Shown here piece by piece: positions 12,500-21,640 of a DNA stretch of 33,355 nt. How positions within the stretch are numbered: position 1 is the stretch's first letter; the number at the start of each line of letters is the position of its first letter. Both the position numbers and the translations under genes were made by a program. The notes beneath the pieces are model-generated. The model saw nothing but the letters and a program-made list of their open reading frames with translations, made no database searches and was not told the origin of the DNA. Source of the stretch: Gnetum montanum (lineage: Eukaryota; Streptophyta; Gnetopsida; Gnetales; Gnetaceae). The stretch covers positions 296,770 to 330,124 of the forward strand of contig MNCI01003648.1 of the NCBI GenBank assembly GCA_015680685.1, in the 5' to 3' direction.

Positions 12500-13480
12500 A
12501 TATTTGATCATGATTTAGGTTGTGATTTAGGTGTTGAATAATTTACCATCGATTCTTTAGGAATCACAAGAATTTTAGAAGATAATGGTGAAATATCTTG
12601 AGCTAGCTCTTTAACTTCAGGTTTAGCAAACATGTTTATGATCTCTTCTTGTAGTAACCAAGAGTGATGATGGCATAACAGTGGAATTAGAATAAAGCTC
12701 ATATCCCTTACCTATGAGAAATTTTAATAACTTTGTACAATGAGCTATGAAGCTATTAGTTACAAATTGTTCTTGCAAACTACTCACTGTGACCTCTAAC
12801 TTCTTCTGCTTTATGCTAAAGGTCTATGATAATTTATTCTTTTGAGTAGTAAATCCTTCACATGAATTTATAGAGAGTCAATCTCATCTTAGAGTTCAAA
12901 GGTATATTTTATATTGTTAGCTTGTTACACTCTAACTTTGTAGTTCTCATCATCAATTCTTTCATTTTTCTTATAAGCTTTGCTTAGTGCAACTAATTCT
13001 AATGATTATTTCTTTATAAATTTCAATGCAACTTCAACCTCTTCTTTAAAGTTTGAAAATGCTTTAACATATGTTTCTTTCTCTTCAGAAGAAGACATCA
13101 AATTTTTATTCAACATCTCATTTTATGCTAAAGTAACATTAAAAACTATCTTATTATTCCTCAACATTACATTGTAGGCTTCTACTCAGTATTTAGTATG
13201 TAAAATTAAAACCACAAGATCATTTTTGGATTCTTGAAAACCTCTAGGCCTTTTTATATTGATAAATGAATCAACTATTAGTGTAAGTCTTGAAAAAGTT
13301 CTTGATCACCACATCATTTCTTAACACTATGAACTTTAACAAATGGTGCCAAGCTAGATATTTCTAATTCTACATAGTGATCTAGCTTTACCAACTCTAT
13401 GGAAAATTTCAAATCATAGTAAGAGTACTAAATACTAATCCTAGAAACCATATATCTAACATAATCTCCTTTGGGTAGAA
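12500..13480 (-). pseudogene. Degenerate coding region of element B, product unknown
   Basis: On the minus strand a protein-like reading can be followed in pieces. One reads RPRGFQESKNDLVVLILHTK near 13240, one reads SSEEKETYVKAFSNFKEEVE near 13070, and an open 64-codon piece lies at 12508-12702. The middle part is rich in Lys and Glu and looks like a coiled coil. The order, charge and position next to the 3' LTR resemble no polymerase domain I can name. It may be a gag-like or element-specific protein. At least six stops interrupt it. Confidence 0.35.
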
Positions 13481-13503
13481 GAAGGTTGAAATTTGTTATC
13501 TTG

Positions 13504-13580
13504 TTTACCATTATCTAATAATGTGTGGTCATTATTGAATTTAGTTTAACATTGTCTAATAATGTGTGGTCATTATTGAA
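13504..13580. repeat. Tandem duplication with 41-bp offset
   Basis: The 36 bases at 13504-13539 recur at 13545-13580 with two differences. The shared core is 'tctaataatgtgtggtcatt'. This is a local duplication within element B. Confidence 0.85.
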
Positions 13581-13844
13581 CTAGAGGCTTCATTGTGGGA
13601 ATTTCCATGGAAAATTTTAGGTTGTAGTGTTGGAAGTGATGATGGTGATAATGTATCACTTTGGGTATGCTCAAATGAGATTTGTAATGAGATGTACTAA
13701 TTGCACTTCCTTTTGGAGGAACCTTGCATTTGTCATCATCTTATGGTAGCATGAGTGATTTTAATAAATAGTTTTCATATCATTGAAAACCTATGGCTTT
13801 TGACATTATAATCTAAATTGTAGAAAATGTCATGCACTTTGAAT

Positions 13845-13861
13845 CAAATACATTGTGCATA
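13845..13861. repeat. 17-bp target-site duplication, left copy
   Basis: caaatacattgtgcata here is repeated exactly at 14248-14264, flanking the 386-bp insertion between them. A variable, long duplication of this kind is typical of target-primed (non-LTR) retroposition. Confidence 0.85.
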
Positions 13862-14247
13862 GTGGTTCATCTCCTGCAACTATGGGACAATCCTATGTGT
13901 CTTAGTTACACTTCGCATTAGTAATCTCTGCAAGGAAGTTTTCCCTTTATTTTTTGGATTCACCATTGGCATTCCCTCTATCCTTAATTGAGAGCTCTTG
14001 GCTTCATCTACTTCTATGTCATTCTATTTTGTAAAATGCTAGTTTGTGCGAACATTTGGTTGTGTCCCAACTTGGGGTACCTCCTCTTATACTAGTTGCT
14101 TTTTAAGGTGTTTCCCAAGTGTCATTCACGACACTCCCAGTTTTCCCCTTACCTTAACCCTACGACTTCTTCAAGTTGTTGTAATTGATGCCCCTTTAAT
14201 TTTAATAAAATTTCTTTTCGGGGTCCGACACCCCCCCCTCCCCCCCC
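13862..14247 (+). mobile_element. 386-bp retroposon with 17-bp target duplication and poly-C tail
   Basis: The insert lies between perfect 17-bp duplications, so its edges are firm. It is more GC-rich than its surroundings. Near its 3' end it reads 'ttttaataaaatttctttt', followed by 'cggggtccgac' and a tail of 8 C, one T and 9 C running into the right duplication. This layout fits a 5'-truncated LINE or a SINE inserted by target-primed reverse transcription. No SINE A or B box is obvious at the 5' end, so I favour a LINE 3' end. A 77-codon open frame inside it (14046-14279, plus) runs past the edge and is not a gene. Confidence 0.65.
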
Positions 14248-14264
14248 CAAATACATTGTGCATA
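14248..14264. repeat. 17-bp target-site duplication, right copy
   Basis: Exact repeat of 13845-13861. The last C of the poly-C tail and the first C of the duplication cannot be told apart. Confidence 0.85.
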
Positions 14265-14357
14265 ATTTTGCTATCTTAGAACCAATTTTCAAAATCTGAA
14301 TTCAAACTAACTTCATAAGGAATCAATAGAAGCATGAAATATTTTATTTTTCATATT

Positions 14358-14362
14358 ATTAT
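14358..14362. repeat. Target-site duplication ATTAT of element C, left copy
   Basis: ATTAT directly abuts the LTR start TGTGATATCCC at 14363, and the same five bases abut the other LTR at 20198-20202. Confidence 0.85.
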
Positions 14363-14936
14363 TGTGATATCCCATCACTCGATGTCATGGCAAACATCAA
14401 ATATATGATGTATTAGACATTATGCGTACAAAGAAAATATATCAAATGTGAAATATATGTCATATTCAACATTATGTATAGAGGAAATAATAAGAAAAAT
14501 GTAGAAAAAGAAAGAAAAGAATGCTTTATTAATATAGAATACTGTATCTAGATCATGCTCTTAGAGTGTTCCTTGGGGTTTTCTTTCTTTGGCATCTATG
14601 CCTTAGAGAGAATCTAGCATTGCCACCACGATTAGGCCTATAACCCAACCAGAAGAGATGATCAGTACACTTCCTATCCCATTTCACTTGACTCCCATGA
14701 CTTGCCTGTACTAGCTCCATCATTGCATGTTGACATGGCATCTAATCCTAGGTATAAATGCCTTAGGTCAAAACCACAAAGGTTACCTTAAGAGACACGT
14801 CCGTTATTACAATACACCCTTTTGGGTCTTAATCACAACTACCCTTTCAAGCCTTGTTAATATAACAATACCACTTGTTATGAAAAGACACCATCTTCAT
14901 TAGGCAATAGCATAATTTGTAAATGGGAATGTGACA
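14363..14936 (-). mobile_element. 3' LTR of element C
   Basis: The 574 bases match 19639-20197 throughout, with roughly 85-90% identity by eye; I counted about 21 differences in the first 220 bases. The ends are TGTGATATCCC and GGGAATGTGACA, an imperfect inverted repeat with TG...CA. On the minus strand an AATAAA ('attaataaagc') lies about 160 bases before the LTR end, as expected of a polyadenylation signal for a minus-strand element. The divergence from the partner LTR marks an old insertion. Confidence 0.9.
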
Positions 14937-14950
14937 ATCTACCCTCCTTG
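14937..14950 (-). other. Polypurine tract of element C
   Basis: On the minus strand CAAGGAGGGTAGAT runs into the LTR start TGTCACATT. Its position directly upstream of the 3' LTR and its purine content identify it. Together with the primer site at 19625-19636 it fixes the orientation. Confidence 0.75.
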
Positions 14951-15388
14951 GATTTCATTCATCCTCGAACAAGTCCATGTTCTCTATCTTTTTCTAGCCC
15001 TTGAACAAGTTCATGTACTTCTTTCATCATCCTGTGCTCCAATAATTTGATTCCTCCTTTGAACTTGAAGTTGTTTCTTGCTTATTCTACAAAAAAAAAT
15101 ATATGTAAGAAGAACATATGGAAAATTAAATACTACTTTATTAATACTTACTTCATTTTCTAAGATAATGACAAGAAGTGAATTAAAGATCTATTAATCA
15201 CCAATCACTAATCCTTACTAGAATCACACAAAGTACAACTCGAATTTAGTTTTGCAAGTGGAGGTAGGGAAAATTCTTTTATTCCAAATTTTTATTATAT
15301 TAGATATTTTACTTATCTAATTAAAATATAAATTAAACAATGAATAAAATAATAAGAGCATCAATAAAAGTAAGGGTGAAAATACTTC
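14951..15388. other. Element C interior, no gene recognised
   Basis: Between the polypurine tract and the nuclease pseudogene a short minus-strand frame (15058-14955) reads Lys/Glu-rich (FKGGIKLLEHRMMKEVHELV). Its origin is unknown. The rest is AT-rich and without signal. No poly-A tail of a retrocopy is visible here on the minus strand. Confidence 0.4.
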
Positions 15389-16583
15389 CTAATCTTGATC
15401 AACTTTGTGAAATGATGGAAATAATTGTAATTCTGTCATAAGTAGTATATGATCAAAAGGTCTTATTTTGGATGGTAAGGCTTGATCTTGATTCTTCTCA
15501 ACTTCTTCTTTAGAAATTAACTCTAGTAATTTGGTAACTTGAAAGAATCTAACATCATACCAAATATAATCCAAAGTCTCAATGAAAAATGTTGTTGACC
15601 CATCCTCATTAATCATAGCAAAGTAATTGGTAAACTATGGTTCTGGATGAGTGCTATCCATCGACATCATCTGTTCTTGAATTCTTGAATCTAATTTATC
15701 TACTAAAGATTCAAAGTAAGCATAATATACACTAGCTAATGGAATTGCATGCTGAATTGATGGAAACATCTTGTTCAAGTTATGTTCATCTTCCAAAGAT
15801 TCTTTGACACATCCATATTTTAAGAATTGATAGTTCCAACTTTTGCATTGAAGTCTCCACAAAGAATAAATGGAACTAGATCAATATAACTTGGAACTAG
15901 ATCAATATAACTTAGTGATAACTTATTCTTCAAACTTTCTTCTATTTGCTTCATCAAATATGCTTCTTGACATAGTCTAACATTTGAACATGTTGATTTG
16001 GCAATTAAATGTGTGTTAACCACACATACACATATTTCTGATAGATGAACTTTTAGAATCATTGCCAAAGCTATGTGCTTTTTTTGAAATCTCTTGCCCA
16101 TTGCTTGAAGTTCTAGAATTTCAAAAATTATATTTTCAAAAATCCATTCAAATCTTTGTATCAATTCAAACTTGGATTCTTTATAAAAGATTGCACAACC
16201 ATCCATTTTGTGATTTTTGTAATAGGCTAATATATACGACTCAAAAGAAGAACTTCCATAAGAACCTTTTTGCTTGTAAATACCTCTGTATCCCATATTT
16301 CCCAAGTCTAGTTGGAATTGATATAGAAATTCCCATGGCAAGACTTCTTGTAAGCACAAGACATTAGCATCCAAATCTTCTAACTTTGCTAAGATATGTG
16401 GATATCAATATTCATGTCATCCAAGGCCCATGATGGACATAGTAGATGTTGTTTCTTACTCACTAGGGATCTTACAAATACATTGTATGTTGCAACTTTC
16501 ATTCTCATTCTTGGATCCTCTTCTGAATCATTTCTCTTCATGAGTATCATACTCCTTGTCAAAATGAGATTTTGAGTCTTCAT
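15389..16583 (-). pseudogene. CCR4/nocturnin-type deadenylase (EEP nuclease) pseudogene captured in element C
   Basis: Four overlapping minus-strand pieces (16583-16389, about 16400-15820, 15862-15635, 15616-15389) together span a whole endonuclease/exonuclease/phosphatase domain of about 390 codons. The family's catalytic signatures come in order: MKVATYNV (near 16495), LCLQEV (Glu at 16347), MDGCAIFYK (near 16200), VVNTHL (near 16015), LCGDFNAKVG (near 15855), TLDYIWY (near 15567) and a final FDHILL (near 15453) where the family has SDH. In plants such proteins remove poly(A) tails from mRNA using magnesium. Breaks: a frameshift near 16380, another near 15840, a TAG near 15619 and an in-frame 7-residue duplication. 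No intron-like interruption is seen, although plant CCR4 homologues generally have several introns, so this looks like a retrocopy. The subfamily (CCR4 homologue or ANGEL-like) is not settled. It lies in the same orientation as element C. Confidence 0.85.
15871..15912 (-). repeat. Perfect 21-bp in-frame duplication within the CCR4-like pseudogene
   Basis: The 21 bases 15871-15891 are repeated exactly at 15892-15912. On the minus strand this doubles seven residues (SYIDLVP) just before the GDFN motif without shifting the frame. Confidence 0.95.
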
Positions 16584-17726
16584 GTTGTTTTAGCATATGT
16601 TTTGATTGTAGGAAAAATTAATATACCTTTTCTTGAGGGTTGAATATTGTTATATTTCTTTAACTAATTCTCCAACTAATACATCAACTAATCATTAACT
16701 AATACATCGATTGATAATCAACTACATCAATTGACTAACTACATTATCTATTTTTATAATTACATTATCTAATTCTAGTAATATTTAATGATATCATATA
16801 ATTTTAGTAGTATGTAAGTATATTATCTAATTCTTAAAAACCTATCTACCTCCCATAAGAACATTGACTCTAGCAATGTAATTAATGACATGCCATAGTA
16901 ATCTTAAGACTATCTGTAAGGGTTATGCATGAAATCTTAAAGCCCAAAACGTTGAATTTATGATATCATCGAATTATTAGGTGCCTAGATGATAAATCTA
17001 ACCTTACCATTAAGTTTAAAGGGGGTGAAAAATGTTGGAAATGACTATTCAAATGTTGAAATGAACATTGTATGCTTGAGTTTTGTGAAAATTAAACTTT
17101 TGAGGATGTTGAGGCATTATGTTGGGCAAGGTAAAAACTAATTTTTGGGGTTCCATGGAATAGATCTGACTTACCATTGGGTCTGGAAGATTGAAATTTA
17201 TAGGAAATGACTCTTCATTCATCACAAAAGACTTTTGAAATCAAAAGTTATGGCTTCTGGAGTCTAAAACCTTTGGCACAAAAAACAAGACTTCTTGAGA
17301 GGTCACGCATCTCAATTGTCCTCCAGCACAAGCACACTTAATTGTGGAATTTTTGTCTCTATTGCTACCAACACATCAAATTCTATTTTCAAAATTTTTT
17401 TTTGCACATTTTTAATTGAAATTAATGGCTTGATTTTGGAAATTTTTAATTTTTCATTAGCTGATGAGCATTTCAAAATTTTCGTCAATTGATGAAAATT
17501 TTAAATTTTTTGTTCACTGACAAATAGTTTTTTCATTACGTAGTAGTAGGGACAATGGTAGTAATAGTTGTGGTGGTGCATTAGCAGTGGCCTAGGTGGT
17601 TGCTAGGTGATGTTGATGGCCAAGTTGGACACATTGATGAGGGTAGTGATAGGCGAGGAGGTGCATGCCAATAGTGGCAAGAAATAGAATGTTGATGGCA
17701 GTGGGGGCTATGCTGTAAGCATGTAC
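16584..17726. other. Element C interior upstream of the nuclease pseudogene
   Basis: AT-rich sequence with short repeats such as 'actaatacatca' and 'caattgatga' near 16670-16740. No coding frame is supported on either strand. If the nuclease came with its 5' leader, it would lie here. Confidence 0.35.
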
Positions 17727-17932
17727 TTGGCCCTCCCTTGGGCCTATGCAGCGCTCCCTAGGGGCATGCAAGGCACGTGTCAAGGCCCATGCTACCTCCT
17801 TTGGGCTACATGACCCTTCATTGGGCCTACATGGCTCTTTACTAGGCTTACGTGGCCCATCATTGGGCTTGTGTGATCCTTCATAGAGCTAGTGCATCCT
17901 AGCACTCGGCTTGCGTGACCTTTCATAGGCCT
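17727..17932. repeat. Minisatellite of about 21 bp, block 1 (element C)
   Basis: About nine imperfect units of 19-23 bases, each beginning 'gggcct' or 'ggctt' and continuing roughly 'acatggcccttcatta'. The block is far more GC-rich than the rest of the window. The same unit recurs near 18365-18440 and 18637-18720. Confidence 0.75.
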
Positions 17933-17979
17933 GAAAAACCCCAAATGCATTGACAATGAGGGTTTTATGGCCTTGAAAG

Positions 17980-18287
17980 GAGAGGCAATGATCGACAACA
18001 AAGGAGGCAAAGTTTGGCAATGCGAGAGGTAATGTTCGACAACATGGGAGGTGATGTTCCATAGTGAGAGCGGTGATGTTCTATGGCAAGGGAGGCGACA
18101 TTCAACGATGCAAGAGACAATGTTTGGTGGCATGGGAGGCAATGTTCTGTGGCATAAGAGGTGATGTTCTATGACATGGGAGGTGATGTTTTGTGGTATG
18201 GAAGGCAATGTTCGATGGCCCTAACGGTGATGATCTACGGATCTCAGGGTGATGATCTATAGCTCTGAAGGCCATCAAAGGTTTTGC
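17980..18287. repeat. 22-bp minisatellite in exact register, 13-14 units (element C)
   Basis: Units start at 17980, 18002, 18024, 18046 and so on every 22 bases to 18244, with a weak fourteenth unit at 18266. The typical unit begins GGGAGGTGATG and ends TTCTATGGCAT. Units differ by several substitutions but I find no insertion or deletion over the 13 clear units. Because 22 is not a multiple of three, the open minus-strand frame across it (18208-17792) cycles through all three readings of the unit. That frame is most likely a by-product of the repeat and not a gene. Confidence 0.9.
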
Positions 18288-18364
18288 AGTGAGGGTTTCG
18301 TGGTAAACAATAGGCAGGCAGTGGTAACATCATAGCCAAGAAAGGCACATAGTGGTGGTGTTTG

Positions 18365-18720
18365 TATTAGGCCATGTGGGCCATGCATGGGCTAGCATGG
18401 TCCTCATTAGGGCTTGCGCACCCTACACTAGGGCCCGTAAAGAATGATCATATGCTGTTTTAGCAAAGTAGACATGTGACAAATGGTGAATTATGCAGTG
18501 GGAGTGATGTGGTAGTAGATTGATGGGTGGTAGTGGAGGGAACAAGAAGTGAGGGTATTGGTGTTGGCTACACATGGAGGTGGGTGACAACATGGTGGAT
18601 GAAAACATGGCAAGAGTAGTAATAGTAACCAAAATAGGGGTAGCATAGGGGTAGCATGGCTTGCATGGCCTATGTGGCTCCTACTAGGCCTGCGCAGTCC
18701 TTGCAGGCCGATGTGGCCTA
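18365..18720. repeat. Further copies of the 21-bp minisatellite, flanking unrelated DNA
   Basis: At 18365-18440 and again at 18637-18720 units like 'gggcttgcatggcccta' and 'ggcctgcgcagtccttgca' return, of the same type as block 1. Between them lies a repeat-free stretch with a minus-strand 69-codon open frame (18632-18423) of no recognisable product. Confidence 0.6.
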
Positions 18721-19624
18721 CAAATTTTTTTAAAATAAATTATTATTATTGTTTCATTTCATTTTTAAATGGATTTTAAAGGGGGGGATCAGGGTTTGAA
18801 CCCACAAGCTCTGACTTAAAAATTTTAATCCATCTTGCCTCGATGATTGACATGGCGGTTCGGCTGATGATAAGGTGGAGGTTCGGTATCGGTAAATGGT
18901 GATTTTGGGTTGATTCCCGAACATAAAATTTTTGAAATTTGTTTAAAAATGATAATTTAATAGTTTAATATTATTTTAATGCATGTATAATAAGAAACTT
19001 TAAACATCGATATCTCCCAAACCATAAGTCAAATTAAGACAAAATTTGTACCATTGGAATCATCTTGATGAGTACTATGCACTAGACATATTCTTATGGT
19101 TCAAAAATGAAGTTTAATTTTTGACATTTAAAAGGACCAAAATATGATATTTTATTGAACTAACATTTCTAGGCTGACATATGGTAACTGCAAGTCTTCT
19201 TGATTACTTGGATAGTGAATTTCAACAAAACAAGATTAATTTAGGTCATGGGTACTAAATTTCTTGCAAGAAATTTAAAAATGATCCTAATCAATTAATA
19301 ATTATAGTATTAATATGGGTAAGAGTTACCTAGATCGCTGTATCATTATCTTATCAACATCTCTTATAATTGATTAATCTTGATGAGGTGTAATTAGATC
19401 TTCATTGGTTAATGATATCAATGAAAGAATTTTGTTGGTTGGGATCTAGATGCCTAATCCATTATTTTTGAAATTAATGAAAATGTATCTTTTGACTTAC
19501 ATCACAAACATATGGTACATCCAGTGATGATCAATGGCTTTCCCTATGTTGTGGCTTCAAGGTTCATCATAAAATTCATGTTGTAGTTGGCCCATGGTTC
19601 TGAATGGCCCTTGGGTTATGGTTT
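18721..19624. other. Element C leader between minisatellites and primer-binding site
   Basis: About 900 bases without a supported coding frame. A tRNA T-arm-like word 'gggtttgaaccca' at about 18791 has no tRNA around it. In a minus-strand element this is the 5' leader, where gag would normally begin; none is readable. Confidence 0.45.
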
Positions 19625-19636
19625 TCTCTAATACCA
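19625..19636 (-). other. Primer-binding site, tRNA-Met type (element C)
   Basis: On the minus strand, two bases after the LTR end (...GTCACA), the sequence reads TGGTATTAGAGA. This matches 10 of 12 bases of TGGTATCAGAGC, the site for initiator tRNA-Met. It marks the right LTR as the 5' LTR. Confidence 0.85.
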
Positions 19637-19638
19637 AT

Positions 19639-20197
19639 TGTGACATCCCATCCCCAGATGTCATGAAAAATGTCAAATATATGATATATTAGACATTATG
19701 TGTACAAAGAAAATATACCATATGTGAAATATATGTGATATTTGACATTATGTATAGAGGAAATAATAGGAAAAATGTAGAAAGAGAAAGAAAAGAATGC
19801 TTTATTGATATAGAATAGTGTATCTAGATCATGCTCTAAGAGTGTTACTTGGGGTTTTCTTCCTTTTGCAGATATCCCTTAGAGGCAATCCAACACTGCC
19901 ACCACGGTTAGGCCTATAACCTAGCTAGAAGGAATGGCTAGTCCACTTCTTGTCCCGCTTCACTCGGCTCCTATGACTTACCTATATTGGCTCTACCACT
20001 CCATGCTGGCACAACCTCTAACCCTAGGTATAAATGCCTTAGGTCAAACCTCCAAAGGTTACCTTAAGGGACACATCCCTTTCGGGTCTTAATCACAACT
20101 ACCCTTTTGGGTCTTGTTAAGATAACAATAACACTTGTTATGAAAAAAACACCATCTTCATTATGTAGCAACATCATTTGGAAATGGGGATGTGACA
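19639..20197 (-). mobile_element. 5' LTR of element C
   Basis: 559 bases, start TGTGACATCCC and end GGGATGTGACA on the plus strand, an 11-base inverted repeat with one mismatch. It pairs with 14363-14936. The ATTAT duplication follows at once. It would hold the element's promoter, reading leftward. Confidence 0.9.
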
Positions 20198-20202
20198 ATT
20201 AT
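20198..20202. repeat. Target-site duplication ATTAT of element C, right copy
   Basis: The same five bases as 14358-14362, directly abutting the LTR end. Confidence 0.85.
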
Positions 20203-20835
20203 AGAAAAACCATGATAATTCAACTATGAATCATAACTTGAATGCTTACTGATGAAAGTTGAAAGAAGTATGTTAAATTAGAACTTAATTTGCTATTAAA
20301 TTAAGATCAGTTGAGGCACTAAGTTATCTCTACTATTTTCATGATTTTTTTATAGATGCAAAAATAATTTTATGATTGATTTTTATGCTTACCTTCAAAT
20401 TAAATGCACCTAACTATCACCATACCATAGATGGTTCATAGTGATAATTAATGAAATCATTAAAACTTAATGGTCTAATACCATATTAATTTTTGTGATA
20501 TTTAGACTAGAAATAAATTCTATTTTAGATAAACTACATAATACAAGCATTAGAGGAAGATCTAGAATAGCTTCTATTTTAGATAAGCTACAATAATATC
20601 TACTTAGATTATTTGCACATGTGCAAAGAAGAATAGACATTTAACCTAAAAAAAAGGTTCTTACATCATTACTCCAACAAAGACACCAAAATGAATATCA
20701 AAGAAATGAGAAAAATAATCAAAGATAATTTGAAGAAACTATAAATAAACAAAGATCTAGATATTAATAGAGGTGAATGAAAAAAAGAACTTATGTAGCC
20801 AACCCCATTTTGTTGGAGCAATACTAGGATAATGA
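20203..20835. other. Element B interior, 5' part (minus sense)
   Basis: AT-rich with no supported coding frame. Two similar words, 'attctattttagataaactac' and 'cttctattttagataagctac' (near 20518 and 20569), form a short direct repeat. Near 20796-20817 'tgtagccaaccccattttgt' resembles the 3' end of plant RTE/SINE-type retroposons as I remember them. No clear primer-binding site follows the LTR of element B. Confidence 0.4.
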
Positions 20836-21289
20836 TGTTTAGGTCATTAGGTCCAAGACATTAAAAATAGTTTGATGACTATTGAAATTAATTTAAATAT
20901 ACATTATGAATATGATATAATCCAAAGGATTATATGTGTTATACTTAAAATATAAACAAACAAAGTAAGAGAGAAGAATAATATTAAATCAAGAATCTCC
21001 ATTATGGTATTGTAATGTGTTATGTTGTTTCCTCTTAGAAAACTATGATTAACACTTAATATAGATGTAATGGAATAGTTATGTTTAAAGAGAGAATAGA
21101 CAATGAACAATTAATGTTAGTTAAGAAACATAAGAGAATTAATTATTCATAACTAACTCTAAACTTTAAGTTATATAAAAAAAACATTGTAGATAGTATT
21201 GTATATTATGACAATATATATAAGTATTCATGTTGTTATTGAATATAGACATCAACTAGCATGTTAAACTTGCTAGAACACATTAAGTC
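20836..21289 (-). mobile_element. 5' LTR of copia-like element B
   Basis: 454 bases pairing with 11874-12332. The plus-strand start 'tgtttagg' keeps the TG. The right end reads 'cattaagtc', where CA has been lost and about ten bases present in the partner seem deleted. TTTAA and the resumed gag frame of element A follow. Confidence 0.7.
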
Positions 21290-21294
21290 TTTAA
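21290..21294. repeat. Candidate target-site duplication TTTAA of element B, right copy
   Basis: Partner of 11869-11873. See that entry for the uncertainty in the LTR edge. Confidence 0.5.
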
Positions 21295-21640
21295 TAATTT
21301 TCATGCTTGTTGACTGGTAAGGCACTTGAATGTTGTAGGTCTTTACCTCATGGATCTATCACTTCATTGGAGCAGCTTTTTGAAGGCTTTGTTAAGAGGT
21401 TCAAATACAACATCAGTAGAGGAGGTATGCTCTAAAAACTATTAACAATAAAATAAGCTCCTAATGAGTCCATCTTCTAGTTCATATTAACATAAACTTC
21501 AGCCATGGTGAAACTTACTTATCCATTATTTGATGATTAAGGTTTAGAAATTTTTGAAGGAACAATAAATAATTATATTAGGGGTAAGATAGTATATCCT
21601 AGCCTAATTAGTCTGCATGATGTTATTACTTTTTCCAAAC
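21295..21640 (+). pseudogene. C-terminal half of gag capsid, gypsy element A
   Basis: From 21310 the frame reads LTGKALECCRSLPHGSITSL followed by EQLFEGFVKRFKYNIS. This is the 'L.G.A..W...L..GSI.SW..L...F..RF' core of plant gypsy capsids. It continues the half that ends at 11873, with one base missing near 21309. After a stop at about 21434 further gag-like pieces appear (SAMVKLTYPLFDD near 21500, then GLEIFEGTINNYIRG). It has no start of its own. Confidence 0.75.

Larger units (their letters stand above)
14363..20197 (-). mobile_element. Complete non-autonomous LTR element C carrying a host gene fragment
   Basis: Every structural hallmark is visible: paired LTRs (574 and 559 bp), ATTAT target duplication on both sides, a tRNA-Met primer-binding site next to the right LTR and a polypurine tract next to the left LTR. 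The last two both say minus strand. The 4.7-kb interior has no recognisable gag, protease, reverse transcriptase or integrase. It contains a CCR4-type nuclease pseudogene (15389-16583) and minisatellites (17727-18287 and nearby). This is the make-up of a large retrotransposon derivative that depends on other elements for movement. LTR end sequences of the TGTCACATCCC type and the Met primer site suggest a gypsy parent, but this is inferred. Confidence 0.85.
11874..21289 (-). mobile_element. Copia-like LTR element B, nested in gag of element A
   Basis: Two similar direct repeats of about 455 bases bound this 9.4-kb unit, and the coding frame of gypsy A resumes on its far side. About 5.8 kb of the interior is a later insertion (element C) and about 0.4 kb is another (poly-C retroposon). 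Element B itself therefore keeps only about 2.2 kb of internal DNA. No reverse transcriptase or integrase is readable there, so B was either non-autonomous or internally deleted. The copia-like label rests on the 'aagcttgagg' purine tract next to a TGTTA start and is tentative. Confidence 0.65.

Noticed and set aside
14046-14279. 77-codon open frame on the plus strand
   Set aside because: It crosses the poly-C tail and the edge of the retroposon insertion, so it cannot be an old gene.
16062-16367. 101-codon open frame on the plus strand
   Set aside because: It is exactly antisense to the CCR4-like pseudogene, whose catalytic motifs are on the minus strand.
17792-18208. 138-codon open frame on the minus strand, rich in His, Pro and Cys
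   Set aside because: It lies across the 22-bp and 21-bp minisatellites. A repeat without stops gives long open frames by chance, and there is no unique protein-like segment.
18787-18812. tRNA-like T-arm word 'gggtttgaaccca'
   Set aside because: No acceptor stem, D arm or anticodon arm can be folded around it at the right distance.
20796-20817. RTE/SINE 3'-end resemblance 'tgtagccaaccccattttgt'
   Set aside because: The likeness rests on memory of a short word, and no body, tail repeat or target duplication could be found to make it a feature of its own.
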